A stretch of 64,000 nt of DNA from Verrucomicrobiaceae bacterium (GCA_027491155.1 JAIXWR010000034.1:124001-188000); one strand, 5' to 3'. Numbered from the stretch's first letter, positions 8,527 to 17,446 are shown. The notes: generated by a model not told the origin, from the sequence alone. Numbers and translations are program-made.

Positions 8527-9549
8527 TCACCGCCACACCTCGCAGGCATGAGCGGCAAATCCCGCGCCGAAGGCCGTCAGCCACCAGCGGCGATCCCCTT
8601 CCGCCGCCGCCACCGCCTGCTCCAGCGCGAACATCACCGAGGGGCTGCTCATGTTCCCGTGGTCGCGCAGCACCCCGCGCGTCTCTTCCAGCGTGAAGGG
8701 CAGCACCGCCTCCAGGGCATCGATCACGTCCCGCCCGCCGGAATGCGCCAGCACCCGGTCCGGCTCGCCCTGCCGCTGCGCCCACAGCTCCGCCACCGCT
8801 TCCGCCGCCAGCCCCGGCACCGCCTTGTCGAGCTGGTTGCGCAGCTTGCCGCCGGCATTGACGAAGCGGATCTTCTCCCGCTGCTCCGGCCGGTGGACGG
8901 TGGTGAAATGCCCGGCCTGCCATTTGCCCTCGCCCGGGACATCCGACCACACCGCCGCCGCGGCGCCGTCGCCGAAGAGGCAGAGGGAAATCAACACGCC
9001 CGGATCGTCGTCGGCAAAGAAGGCCGCGGAGCACACCTCCACCGCCACCGTCGCGACCTTCGCCCCGGGATTCAGCGCGAGAAAGCCGGCGGCCGAGCGC
9101 AGCATCGGGATCGCCGCGCCGCAGCCGAGGCCCACCAGATCCTGCAAGTACGCCGTTTCCCGTAGTCCGAGCGACTCCGCGACATGGCTGGTCACGCCGG
9201 GGCAGAGGTAGCCGGTGCAGGTGCAGATGAAGAGCGCGTCCAGATCCGCCGCCGCGATCCCCGCCTTTTCCAAGGCCGGCACCAGCGCCGCCGCCGCCAG
9301 CCGCGGGGCCTCGCGCTCGAAGGTCTCGTTGAGCTGCTGCGCGTCGCGGCCGACCACCGGCGCGATTTCGGGCAGGCAGAAGCTCCGCGTGGCGATGCCC
9401 GACGCGCCGTTGCCCAGGATCTTCTCCATCATCGTCCGCGAGCGCGGCTTCAACGCCGCGAAGGCCGGGGTGGAAGCCAGCGCTTCGAGGCACTCCGGCT
9501 GGGTGAAACGGTGCGGCGGGACGGCGGAGGCGATCGATTCGAGGAACAT
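8527..9549 (-). CDS. Type III polyketide synthase (chalcone/alkylresorcinol synthase family)
   Basis: From the ATG at 9549 the protein is 340 residues, normal for bacterial type III PKS. The catalytic triad is visible: Cys143 in [12 protein letters not shown], His269 in [13 protein letters not shown] and Asn299 in [12 protein letters not shown]. Such enzymes condense an acyl-CoA or acyl-ACP starter with malonyl units and cyclise the chain to resorcinol, pyrone or related rings. The start overlaps the stop of the upstream FAD oxidoreductase by one base (TGATG), so the two are translationally coupled. With the methyltransferase and FAD enzyme it forms the same trio as the Streptomyces srsA-srsC-srsB phenolic lipid locus. 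A fatty acyl starter is therefore likely but not shown. Confidence 0.93.
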   Translation of the reverse strand: MFLESIASAVPPHRFTQPECLEALASTPAFAALKPRSRTMMEKILGNGASGIATRSFCLPEIAPVVGRDAQQLNETFEREAPRLAAAALVPALEKAGIAAADLDALFICTCTGYLCPGVTSHVAESLGLRETAYLQDLVGLGCGAAIPMLRSAAGFLALNPGAKVATVAVEVCSAAFFADDDPGVLISLCLFGDGAAAAVWSDVPGEGKWQAGHFTTVHRPEQREKIRFVNAGGKLRNQLDKAVPGLAAEAVAELWAQRQGEPDRVLAHSGGRDVIDALEAVLPFTLEETRGVLRDHGNMSSPSVMFALEQAVAAAEGDRRWWLTAFGAGFAAHACEVWR

Positions 9550-10565
9550 CAGCGGACAAGGGAAAGCAAAGGACGGAAAGGCAGCGCGCCGGAACGCGCC
9601 AGCACTTCGAGAAAGGTCCGGCCGCCGCGGCGCAGCAGCACCGGATGCATCGCCGAGGCCACCCGCAGGCGGCGGTGGAAGCGCTGCCGCAAGCCGCGGC
9701 GGATTTCCGCGACGCAGGCTTCCCACGGATGCGAGCCACGGCTCCAGCGCTCCAAGGGATCCAGCGCGACCTCCGCCGACTGGAAGGCCATGCTCATGCC
9801 GTTGCCGGTGAAAGGCGGGATCATGCTCTCGGCATCGCCGATCGCGCAAAAGTCATCCTCGATCTCCTGCCGCCCCAGCTCGAAGCCCGCGACCGCACTG
9901 AACGACACCTCGTCCGCCCGCGCCGCCTTCAAGCGCTCGACCAGCTTGTGGTTCCCGCCGGCCGAAAGGTAGTCGAGCAGCAGTTCCGGCCCCGGCGCGC
10001 GACGGCTGCGGTCGACCTTGAAGAGCCCGCAGACATTCACCCCGCCGTCCTCGATGCCCGCGAGTCCCGCGTAACCGTTGGCCCCCAGATGCATCTCCAG
10101 GTCGGCCACCATTTCCAGATCGTGAAAGTGGCACTTCAGCCCGATCCACGGACCGCGCTGCGGGATCCGCCCCGCCGCCCAGACCAGGCCTTCGCGCGGC
10201 TCCCGGAGCTGCCGGGATCGCTCGTGGACGATTCCCCCCGCCGCGATCGCCCGGTCGCGCAGCCGCAGGTCCAGCCGGTGCCGCGAAATCCCCAGTGCCG
10301 GCGCGGGCAGGACGTCCTCGTGGATCTTCCGGCCCTCGCGGAACCACGCCACGCCGCTATGCAGCAGGGCGTCGCCGAAGTCCGCGCGAATCCCCAGCGC
10401 ATCGAGCGTCGACGCTTCCACCCCGGAGATGAACTCCCCGCAGACCCGGTGCCGCGGATAGCTCCCGGCTTCGTGGACCTCCACCGCCACGCCGCGCGAA
10501 CGCAAGCCGCAGGCCAGGGAAAGCCCCGCCAATCCGCCGCCCGCGATGGTCACCGTCCCGTTCAA
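9549..10565 (-). CDS. FAD-dependent oxidoreductase (geranylgeranyl reductase/hydroxylase type)
   Basis: The protein begins with a Rossmann FAD-binding motif, [19 protein letters not shown], then the [11 protein letters not shown] segment characteristic of the geranylgeranyl reductase/aromatic hydroxylase flavoprotein group. The later [23 protein letters not shown] stretch is the second FAD-contacting motif. I place the start at a TTG (10565) because it overlaps the methyltransferase stop as TTGA, the usual four-base coupling arrangement, and puts the Rossmann motif at residues 4-22 (338 residues total). Upstream in-frame codons would reach far into the methyltransferase gene. By analogy with SrsC it may hydroxylate the resorcinol ring; a reductase acting on polyprenyl or acyl chains is the alternative. 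Confidence 0.88.
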   Translation of the reverse strand: MNGTVTIAGGGLAGLSLACGLRSRGVAVEVHEAGSYPRHRVCGEFISGVEASTLDALGIRADFGDALLHSGVAWFREGRKIHEDVLPAPALGISRHRLDLRLRDRAIAAGGIVHERSRQLREPREGLVWAAGRIPQRGPWIGLKCHFHDLEMVADLEMHLGANGYAGLAGIEDGGVNVCGLFKVDRSRRAPGPELLLDYLSAGGNHKLVERLKAARADEVSFSAVAGFELGRQEIEDDFCAIGDAESMIPPFTGNGMSMAFQSAEVALDPLERWSRGSHPWEACVAEIRRGLRQRFHRRLRVASAMHPVLLRRGGRTFLEVLARSGALPFRPLLSLVR

Positions 10566-11203
10566 GTCCGGGACGCTAGCACGCGCAGCCCGCCGCGCCA
10601 GCTGGTTTCCTCGCGAACCCGCCACTCCGGGGACGCAAGACCTAACAACTCCGGCAGTTCGCCCGGCACGAACCCGGCGCGGATGCTGACGACCATGTCG
10701 TGCTTGGTCGCCCGGCCGACAAAAGGCAGCATGATCCTCGCATCCATCAGCGTCTGCGCGGTGCGGAAGGGCTCGTTGATGCAGATCACCTCGAAGTTCC
10801 GCATCAGCGGGGCGAAGCGCCTCAGCTCCGGCTCTTCGAAATGATGGAGGAACAGGTTCGCCGCGAGGATCCCGCCGGACTCACCCGCCAGGCACTCGAA
10901 GACATCGCGCTGGTCCCAAGCGATCCGCTCCTCCAGCCACGGCGGCCGCGGCGCGAGGTCGCAGGCTTTCAGCGGGATCCCGGGATGCGCCTTCGCCAGC
11001 TTCTCGAGCAGGGTTCCCTCGCCCGCGCCGATCTCCAACACGCCCTTCGCCCGGGCTTCGGGGAACTCGCGCACCTGCCGGGCGATCCAGCGTTCGTTCC
11101 CCATCAGGAAATTGATCACCTTGAGGTCGATACGGCTGCGGGCCACGTCGGGATGATCCGGCGGCAGTTGATCGATGATTTCGGGCTCTACAACTCGCTG
11201 CAT
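10562..11203 (-). CDS. Class I SAM-dependent methyltransferase
   Basis: The 213-residue protein carries the SAM-binding motif VLEIGAGEGTLLEKL (about residues 55-69) and a plausible motif II/post-I acidic residue in LKACDLAPRP. It is first in the operon methyltransferase, FAD oxidoreductase, type III PKS, overlapping the FAD gene by four bases. By position it corresponds to SrsB-type O/C-methyltransferases of phenolic lipid loci. The start ATG at 11203 leaves only 30 bp to the divergent lipoprotein gene start, so promoters for both directions must be very compact or overlap the coding sequences. Confidence 0.88.
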   Translation of the reverse strand: MQRVVEPEIIDQLPPDHPDVARSRIDLKVINFLMGNERWIARQVREFPEARAKGVLEIGAGEGTLLEKLAKAHPGIPLKACDLAPRPPWLEERIAWDQRDVFECLAGESGGILAANLFLHHFEEPELRRFAPLMRNFEVICINEPFRTAQTLMDARIMLPFVGRATKHDMVVSIRAGFVPGELPELLGLASPEWRVREETSWRGGLRVLASRT

Positions 11204-11233
11204 CGCGGTTAGAGCGTGGCCCCGGCTTCCCCG

Positions 11234-11986
11234 ATGCGCAAGCTTCCCGCCATTTTCTCCCGACTGCTCGCGGCGCTCGCCTGCCTCCTGCTGGGCGCCT
11301 GCTTCGACATCCGCGAGGAAGTCTGGATCCATCGCGACGGCTCCGGCCGCGCGGAGCTGAACTACACCATCCCCGAGTCCGCCCTGCTGCTCGGCGGCGG
11401 AATCGCGGGTCTGGAGCAAAAGGTGCGCGAGCTGGTCGCCACCGAGCCGAAGGTCCGCCTCGATGACGTGAAGGTGAGCACCGCCGCCGGCGAGGCGAGG
11501 ATCGCGGTGAAGCTTTCCACCGACTCCATGCTCTCGCTGCTCGAGTTGCAGGAAAGCGAGGCCTTCCAGGAGCTGCCCGACGCCGCCGGGAACATCGCCG
11601 GGACCGTGGTCGTGAAGCTGCGCGGACTGGACATCGACTTCACCCGCACCGTGAAGGTCCGCGAGGCGCTCGGACTGGCCAGCCTGGCGATCGGTGCCGA
11701 GGACCGGCGGGACCGCAGCTTGGAATACATCATCCACCTGCCGAAAGCGCCGAAGGAATCCAACGCGACCCGCACCGAGAACGGCGGCAAGACCCTTGTG
11801 TGGAAGGCGACCCTCGGCGAGGCCCTGAAGCGGCCCTTGGTCACCCGCTTCCGAGCCGCGCTGCCGATCCCGTGGTATGCCCACGCCGCGGCCGGCTTGT
11901 TGCTGGCCGGCATCGTCGCGCTGGTCCTGCGCCTCCGCCGCAAACGCCGCCAGCGCCGCGAGGACGCCTGCATGGTGGATCTCTGA
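11234..11986 (+). CDS. Lipoprotein with C-terminal membrane helix, unknown function
   Basis: From the ATG at 11234 the protein is 250 residues, starting with a lipoprotein signal (MRKLPAIFSR then a hydrophobic stretch ending LLLGAC, Cys23). A GTG 18 bp upstream is possible but would put extra residues before the signal. The body resembles the LppM/YidC-anchored-type lipoproteins seen near membrane assembly genes, with ACFDIREEVWIHRDGSGRAELNY at the mature N-terminus. Near the C-terminus is one transmembrane helix (about residues 215-233) followed by a basic tail RLRRKRRQRR. It is divergent from the methyltransferase operon and converges on the patatin gene. I cannot give a function. Confidence 0.75.
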   Translation: MRKLPAIFSRLLAALACLLLGACFDIREEVWIHRDGSGRAELNYTIPESALLLGGGIAGLEQKVRELVATEPKVRLDDVKVSTAAGEARIAVKLSTDSMLSLLELQESEAFQELPDAAGNIAGTVVVKLRGLDIDFTRTVKVREALGLASLAIGAEDRRDRSLEYIIHLPKAPKESNATRTENGGKTLVWKATLGEALKRPLVTRFRAALPIPWYAHAAAGLLLAGIVALVLRLRRKRRQRREDACMVDL

Positions 11987-12013
11987 GTCCGAGAAGGGCG
12001 CAGCCCTCCGGCT

Positions 12014-12856
12014 TCAATCCAACCCGCCCCACTCCCGCCCCGTCTTCTCCCCGGCAGCGAAATACCCCCGCGCCTTCCCGCGGTGCAGCAAGCCCGGACA
12101 TTCATGCCCGGTCTCCAGAAACACCAGCCGCTTGCCCGAAGCCTCCGCCTGCTCGCAGCGCCGGCGGTGCAGCTCGCTCGCCGCAACGCCATGGCAGGCC
12201 CCGAGGATCGCGCCCGGCGTCCGCCACGGCAGCCCGCCCATCTCCGAGGTGTGGCGAATGCGGTGCACCACGATGGTGTGGACCGTCGGGTCGTCCAGCC
12301 ATTGATCAAAAGGACTCTCGTTCGCCACGCCGCCGTCCAGGAATTCCTCGCCGCCGATCCGCTGCGGCTGGAACAGCACCGGCATCGAACAGCTCGCGAT
12401 CATGAACTCGTTCAGCGGCCCGTGGTCGCGGACCTCCGGGCATTGCCGCGTCAGGTTCGACACCGCGATCTCCAAACGCGGGCTCTTCAGGTCCTCGATC
12501 CGCCGTTCGCCGATGCAGCGCGAAAGGTAGCGCCGCATCCGCACGCCCGACAGCAACCCGGCCCCCGCGATGCCGGTGACGATGCCCGGCAGCCGGAAAA
12601 AGGCCCCGAGGTCGAAGAAGGCGCGCAGGAAGTGGAAGTCGTAGATGATCTTCGCCAACTCCTCGCCACGCAGCCCCGCCGCCCACAAGCCGCCGGCCAA
12701 GGCTCCCGCCGAAGCTCCCGCAAGCCGCCCCGGCCGCAAGCCCCGCTTCTCCATCGCGCTGAGCAGGCCGAGATGCGCGTAGTAGCCGAAGAACGACGAG
12801 GACAGGCAAAGCGCCAGCCCGGGATCGGACGGTGGAAGTGCGGACTCCTCGCTCAT
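12014..12856 (-). CDS. Patatin-like phospholipase family protein
   Basis: The 280-residue protein has the patatin Ser-Asp dyad: the nucleophile elbow GASAG (Ser49) and the DGG motif (Asp174, in EFLDGGVANESPF). The oxyanion region near residues 18-32 (LSSSFFGYYAHLGLLSAM) deviates from the usual GGGxRG. Patatins hydrolyse acyl esters of lipids. It is the last gene of the reductase-ACP-membrane protein-lipase operon, and its ATG overlaps the upstream stop (ATGA). It may release or trim an acyl chain from the operon's product, which is an inference. Confidence 0.87.
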   Translation of the reverse strand: MSEESALPPSDPGLALCLSSSFFGYYAHLGLLSAMEKRGLRPGRLAGASAGALAGGLWAAGLRGEELAKIIYDFHFLRAFFDLGAFFRLPGIVTGIAGAGLLSGVRMRRYLSRCIGERRIEDLKSPRLEIAVSNLTRQCPEVRDHGPLNEFMIASCSMPVLFQPQRIGGEEFLDGGVANESPFDQWLDDPTVHTIVVHRIRHTSEMGGLPWRTPGAILGACHGVAASELHRRRCEQAEASGKRLVFLETGHECPGLLHRGKARGYFAAGEKTGREWGGLD

Positions 12857-13857
12857 GGCTCCTCGTGGGTGGTTTCCTCGATCGCCTTGATCGAGGTCCG
12901 GTCGGACGGGCGTAGGAACAGCAGGCCGCCGACCAGCGACCAGACCAGGTTCCGGCAGGCGAAGCCGATCAGCGAACCGCCGACCGCCACTTCCGCCGGC
13001 ATGCCCGCGAGGTCCTTCATCAGGACCTCGAAGGTCTTTTCCCGCACCCCGATCCCCGAAACCGAGAGCGGCAGCGCGCTGATCGCCTCGACCACCGGCG
13101 TGGTGCAGATCACCGTCCAAAGGTTCTCCGCGTGGCCGATCGCATGGAAGCCGCACCAGAAGATGGAATACTCCACCGGCAGCATGGCCACGCTCGCCAG
13201 CAGGGCGAGCAGGGCGTGCCCCCATTTCTTACGATAGACATCGTAGATCTCGGGCACCCGCCGCAGGACGTCCCACTTCATCTCCCGGCCCGGCTTGTGG
13301 ATCCGCCCGTGGACCCAGGGGCTGGCCATCACGAACATCAGCGCGATCAGCGCCAGGCCGCCGCCGAAGAACACCCAGCCGAAATGGATCGCCCCCTTGC
13401 CCATCGCGCTCTGGTTTTCCAGGGCGTCGAAGCGTCCGGCGGTCACCGCGAAGAAGAGCAGCGACATCGCGACCAGCCCGACCAGGTGATCGACCATCAG
13501 GGACATCGTCACCGCCAGCTTGCGTTCGGGATGCTGGCGGTTGAGGAGAAAGACCTTGGCCGCGTCCCCGCCGACGCCGCCGACCGTGACCAGGTTGAAG
13601 ATCTCGCCCATCAGGGTCAGCTCGAAGCCCCGCGCTAGCGAAACCCGGATGCCCTGGGCGCGCAGGAGGATCCACCAGCGCACCGCCGAGATGAAATAGG
13701 TGAGCCCGCCGAGCGCGATCCCGGCGGCGATCCATTCCCAGCGGAGTTCCGACGGCCGCAGCAGCGGCGACTTGCTGAAGTCCTGCCCCGAAAAGGCCCA
13801 CCACAGGCAAGCCGCGGTGAAGAGCAGTTTCGCGGCAAACAGCAGCCACTTCTTCAT
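12853..13857 (-). CDS. LPG synthase N-terminal/UPF0104 (YbhN-like) flippase-type membrane protein
   Basis: The 334-residue integral membrane protein has about seven or eight helices and the family hallmark GEIFNLVTVGGVGGDAAKVFLLNR, followed by VDHLVGLVAM and ISALPLSVSGIGVREKTFEVL. This is the domain fused to lysylphosphatidylglycerol synthetases and also found alone, where it is thought to flip lipids or prenyl-linked molecules. It overlaps the ACP gene upstream and the patatin gene downstream by four bases each. Its place between an acyl carrier protein and a lipase suggests that it moves the lipid made here across the membrane. Confidence 0.85.
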   Translation of the reverse strand: MKKWLLFAAKLLFTAACLWWAFSGQDFSKSPLLRPSELRWEWIAAGIALGGLTYFISAVRWWILLRAQGIRVSLARGFELTLMGEIFNLVTVGGVGGDAAKVFLLNRQHPERKLAVTMSLMVDHLVGLVAMSLLFFAVTAGRFDALENQSAMGKGAIHFGWVFFGGGLALIALMFVMASPWVHGRIHKPGREMKWDVLRRVPEIYDVYRKKWGHALLALLASVAMLPVEYSIFWCGFHAIGHAENLWTVICTTPVVEAISALPLSVSGIGVREKTFEVLMKDLAGMPAEVAVGGSLIGFACRNLVWSLVGGLLFLRPSDRTSIKAIEETTHEEP

Positions 13858-14114
13858 CCCTTCTCCTCGATCGCCTTGGCGATGGTCTCGACGCTCTGGA
13901 GCACGCCCTTCGCCTTCTCGGCATCGGCGATCTTCAGGCCGAAATGCTTCTCGATCGCGACGACCAGCTGCAAGGCATCCACCGAATCCAGCCCGAGGCC
14001 GCCAGCCCCGAAGATCGGCGTTTCATCGGCGATCTCCGACGCATCGAAGTCGAGCATCAGCTCCTCGACCATCGTTTCCTTGATCTTCTGCCGGAGTTCC
14101 GCGCCTTGTGCCAT
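13854..14114 (-). CDS. Acyl carrier protein
   Basis: The 86-residue acidic protein has the phosphopantetheine attachment motif GLDSVDALQLV (Ser44), preceded by an unusual double-glycine GAGGLGLDS loop. Size and helix pattern fit a standalone ACP. It sits 13 bp after the FabG-like reductase gene and overlaps the flippase-like gene. It is a specialised ACP rather than housekeeping AcpP, because the usual fabD-fabG-acpP-fabF neighbours are absent; it probably carries the acyl chain used by this operon or by the nearby polyketide synthase. Confidence 0.92.
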   Translation of the reverse strand: MAQGAELRQKIKETMVEELMLDFDASEIADETPIFGAGGLGLDSVDALQLVVAIEKHFGLKIADAEKAKGVLQSVETIAKAIEEKG

Positions 14115-14127
14115 GATGGTGAGCTTG

Positions 14128-14853
14128 TTAGAAAATGCCGCCGTCGATTTTCAGGGCGGAACCTGTGACGTAGGCGGCATCGTGGCAAGCCAGAAACCGC
14201 ACCGCGCAGGCCACTTCGGCCGGGGTGCCGAAGCGCCGCATCGGGATGCCCGCCTTGGCCCGCTTGGCCGCTTCCTCGTCCATGTGGGACAGCGCCTCGG
14301 TGGCGATGTAGCCGGGCAGCACGGCGTTCACCGTGATGCCGGCGCGGGCGACCTCCTTGGCCAGCGTCTGCGTCAGCGCGACCACACCGGCCTTGGCGGC
14401 GGCGTAGTTCGTCTGGCCGAGCGGCGGCAGGATGGCGCTGAGCGAGGCGATGTTGACGATGCGGCCGAAGCGCTGCGCCATCATCGGGCGGATCACCGCG
14501 CGGCAGCCGAGGAAGACGGAGTCGAGGTTGGTGGAAATCACCGACGACCAGGCCTCGTCGGGCATCGAGGCGAGCAAGTGGTCTTGGTGGAGGCCGGCGT
14601 TGTTGACCAGCACGTCGAGGCGGCCGTCGGTGTCGAGGATGGTTTTGACCGCGGCTTCCCAGCTCTCGTTGGAAGTGACTTCGAGATCGACGGTCTCGCA
14701 GCGACCGGGGAACTCCGCCGCGAGGGCGTCGGCATTCGCCCGGTTCGACCGCACGCCGAGCCAGACCTTCGCGTCCGGCTCGTTTTCCAGAAAATAGCGG
14801 CCGATCCCGAGGCCGAGGCCGCCGTTCCCGCCGGTGATGAGGATGCTTCGCAC
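14128..14853 (-). CDS. FabG-like 3-oxoacyl-ACP reductase (SDR family)
   Basis: The 241-residue short-chain dehydrogenase has the cofactor motif TGGNGGLGLG (7-16), NNAG (84-87), the catalytic serine in NIASLSA (about 137-139) and the YxxxK pair Tyr150/Lys154. C-terminal NAVLPGYIATEA and GSALKIDGGIF match FabG-type reductases, which reduce 3-oxoacyl-ACP with NADPH. It is the first gene of the four-gene operon and is directly followed by an ACP gene, which supports an ACP-linked substrate. Confidence 0.9.
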   Translation of the reverse strand: MRSILITGGNGGLGLGIGRYFLENEPDAKVWLGVRSNRANADALAAEFPGRCETVDLEVTSNESWEAAVKTILDTDGRLDVLVNNAGLHQDHLLASMPDEAWSSVISTNLDSVFLGCRAVIRPMMAQRFGRIVNIASLSAILPPLGQTNYAAAKAGVVALTQTLAKEVARAGITVNAVLPGYIATEALSHMDEEAAKRAKAGIPMRRFGTPAEVACAVRFLACHDAAYVTGSALKIDGGIF

Positions 14854-14895
14854 GGGAGGAGCTTCGCCAGCCGCCGCGGGCCGCGCAACCCCCGA

Positions 14896-15921
14896 TCAAC
14901 CGCCTTCGAGGATCTCCCGGACCTCCGGCTCCGGAATGCCGTCGGCGTAAGGGCTGCTGGTGATCGCGCTTTCCCACTGCACCGGCCCCGCCGGCGCGTA
15001 GCCGAGCTTCCGCAGCCGCCGCTCCAGGTCGGCATGATGGCCGGATCCGTAGAACACCGCGATCCGCCGGCGGCCGGGCTCCTTGCGCAGGATCGACGCC
15101 AGCTCGCGGATCACGTGCTCGTTGCGGTCCTCGTTGATCAAGCGCCTCAGCCGCGGGGCGATCTCCTCCTCGCCGCTCGCGCTGTTGCCGACGCCCACCA
15201 TTTCGAGCTTCACCCGCGCCCGGATTGGAGGGCTGACCTTCACCAGCCCGAGGGCGGAATTCATCAGCAGCGATCCGCCGCCGAGCATCTTCTTGATCGA
15301 CTGCATCTGCCGCTTCGCCGCGGCAGCTTCCTCCCCGGTGCGGCCCCCGCGGGCGATGTCCTCGTCCAGCAGCCGCATCATTTCCTGGACGGTCAGGTCG
15401 CAGCGCCGGAAGCGCGGGCGTTCGTAGCGGATGTTCTCACCCTGCGAGGACAGGCCGACGCTTCGGGCAAGCCGGGCGTAGCCGGACTTCGACTGGGCCT
15501 TGACCAGCGCGTCCGGACCGAAGTCGAGCGGATCCGGACCTTCGGCATCGGTCACGCCTTCGAACAGCACCAGATCGGCCTGGGCCAGCCGGCGGTTGAC
15601 CCGCTGGTAATAGTCCGCGCTCCCGATGTGGGCCACGCCGACCAGATCCACCGCCGGAGCGCCCGACTTGCGGAACAGGCGGCTGCCGGTCTGCATCGCG
15701 AAGACATCCGGCGCGGTCTGGGCCGTGCGGGTGTAGGGGTCGGGCTTGCCGGTGGAGATCACCCGTGGCAAGGGCCCGCTGACGGGCGGCGGCTCGACCG
15801 GCCGGACGGCGCAGGAGGAAAGACCGAGCACGCCGGCCAAAGCCGCGATCTGGAATCCACCGCGGAACCTCCGCGGACTAACGAGGAGACGGAGAAAAAG
15901 GCGAACGCGTGCGGTGATCAT
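14896..15921 (-). CDS. TraB/GumN (Tiki superfamily) lipoprotein
   Basis: From the ATG at 15921 the protein is 341 residues, with a lipoprotein signal ending in GLSSC (Cys37). The TraB/GumN/Tiki signature is visible in DLVGVAHIGSADYY and DLVLFEGVT, with a later conserved AVFYGSGHHADLERRL. Tiki-family members are metal-dependent proteases or degraded relatives; the paired GxxH and E residues here agree with an active fold. The longer frame upstream would bury the signal peptide, so the internal ATG is preferred. It is 42 bp from the FabG-like gene and could head that operon or be independent. Confidence 0.83.
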   Translation of the reverse strand: MITARVRLFLRLLVSPRRFRGGFQIAALAGVLGLSSCAVRPVEPPPVSGPLPRVISTGKPDPYTRTAQTAPDVFAMQTGSRLFRKSGAPAVDLVGVAHIGSADYYQRVNRRLAQADLVLFEGVTDAEGPDPLDFGPDALVKAQSKSGYARLARSVGLSSQGENIRYERPRFRRCDLTVQEMMRLLDEDIARGGRTGEEAAAAKRQMQSIKKMLGGGSLLMNSALGLVKVSPPIRARVKLEMVGVGNSASGEEEIAPRLRRLINEDRNEHVIRELASILRKEPGRRRIAVFYGSGHHADLERRLRKLGYAPAGPVQWESAITSSPYADGIPEPEVREILEGG

Positions 15922-15988
15922 CGGGGCTACAGGGAATCGCTTCCGCCTCCGGTTCCAACTCGAAAATCCCCGCCACGCGTGAGGCACT

Positions 15989-17446
15989 TCACCGAAAAAA
16001 AGGCGTCACCACGAAAATTTTGGCGCTGCTCACCACGCTCCCTCCGGGGACTCCGGCATGGAGGAATACACTGTAGGTGCCGACCTCGGCCGGCTTGCCC
16101 GTGATGACGCCGGTGGTCGGGTGTATCTCCAGTCCTGCAGGGAGACCGACGGCGGAGAAGGCGGTCGCGTTGAAGTTCGTGGTGACCGCGTATTGCACCG
16201 ACTTGCCCTTCCTGACGCTCAGGCTCGTCAGATCGCTGGTGATGGCATGGGCCGGCGGTTGCTCCGCGGCGATCTCGGCGAGGACGGTCCGGACCGTCTG
16301 GGGGGTCATGCCGGCGAGTGCCGTGATGTCGGCCTGCGTGGAAAGCCCGTAGTGGCCGGTCTTCGAAATGATCTCGTTGGCGAGCTTCGTGACAAAGGCC
16401 GGGTTGTTGGCCAGATTGTTGGCAATGCCCGTGATCAGCGCGTCGGTGGCGATTTGAGCGTTGTAGTCCAGGCCGAGGTTCGCCAGGGAAGCGAGGAAGC
16501 GGTCCGGAATGCTCAAGCTGGTAACGCTCTGGCAACCCCAGAACGCCCCGTCGCCGATCTGGGTCACCGATTCAGGCACCACTAGGGAGGTGAACCCGGT
16601 GCAATTCTGGAATGCCGACGCGCCGATCGTTTTCAGGCTGGCCGGGAATGCCAGTTCTGTGAGGCCGCTGCAGTTGAGAAAGGCACCGTCGCGGATGGTG
16701 AGCAGGCCCTCCGGAAGGAAATCGATGTTCAGCAAACCCGTGCAGCCGGCGAAGACCTGGATCCCGACTTCAGTGAGACCGGCGGGCAGGGTCACGGATG
16801 TGAGGCTGGTGCAGCCGGTAAAGGTCCGGTAGAGGGTCGTCGCACTGTCCGGGATCTCGATGGCCACGAGGCTGGTGCAATCCCGGAACGTTCCCCAGAG
16901 CGTGGTGACGCTCTGCGGCAGGACGACCGTGGAGAGACTGGTGCACCCCGAGAACGTGGAATCGAGGGTGGTCACTCCGCCGGGGAGTGCAACGCTGGTC
17001 AAAGCCGTGCATCCCGAGAAGGTGGAATTGAGGACGGTGAGCCCGTTGGAAAGCACCGCGGAAGTCAGGGCCGTGCATCCGGAAAGCGCGCCGGATTCCA
17101 GACTCGTCACGGAGTGGGGAATGGTGATGCTCGTGAGCAATTTGAAATTCCTCAACGCATTGCCGCTGATGGTCGTGACGCCTTCCGGGATGGTGATGGA
17201 CGTCACGGTGGATCGCGGCGGACTGAAGGTAGAACCCGAGCCGAGGCCGGAAATGGTTTTCACCGGCAAGCCCTCGATCTGGGCGGGAATGACGAGGGCC
17301 GTGGGTGCCCCGGAGAAACTCGTGATCGTCACCGACGTGCCGTCCGTGGTGTAGGAAAAGCCTTGGAAGGTCTGGGCACGGGCCGAGCCAAGAAAGAGGG
17401 CCGGGATCAGGAAAAGAACCAGGCGGAGGAATTGGAAGGTTTTCAC
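15989..17446 (-). CDS. Secreted BspA-type leucine-rich-repeat protein
   Basis: About 485 residues from the GTG at 17446; a TTG six bases upstream is the alternative. A clear signal peptide (VKTFQFLRLVLFLIPALFLGSARAQ) is followed by some eleven LRR_5 repeats of the form GCTSLTSVTLPxGLTxLxxxF (about residues 60-330). Then comes a helical linker, and a C-terminal putative-Ig (He_PIG-like) module containing AVGLPAGLEIHPTTGVITGKP. BspA-type repeats are common in surface-exposed or secreted binding proteins. No sorting or PEP-CTERM tail is visible. It is followed only by the TraB/GumN gene, and its ligand is unknown. Confidence 0.87.
   Translation of the reverse strand: MKTFQFLRLVLFLIPALFLGSARAQTFQGFSYTTDGTSVTITSFSGAPTALVIPAQIEGLPVKTISGLGSGSTFSPPRSTVTSITIPEGVTTISGNALRNFKLLTSITIPHSVTSLESGALSGCTALTSAVLSNGLTVLNSTFSGCTALTSVALPGGVTTLDSTFSGCTSLSTVVLPQSVTTLWGTFRDCTSLVAIEIPDSATTLYRTFTGCTSLTSVTLPAGLTEVGIQVFAGCTGLLNIDFLPEGLLTIRDGAFLNCSGLTELAFPASLKTIGASAFQNCTGFTSLVVPESVTQIGDGAFWGCQSVTSLSIPDRFLASLANLGLDYNAQIATDALITGIANNLANNPAFVTKLANEIISKTGHYGLSTQADITALAGMTPQTVRTVLAEIAAEQPPAHAITSDLTSLSVRKGKSVQYAVTTNFNATAFSAVGLPAGLEIHPTTGVITGKPAEVGTYSVFLHAGVPGGSVVSSAKIFVVTPFFR

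Noticed and set aside
8456-9739. Alternative 427-codon minus frame across the polyketide synthase gene
   Set aside because: Different frame from the one containing Cys143, His269 and Asn299; composition is that of a shadow.
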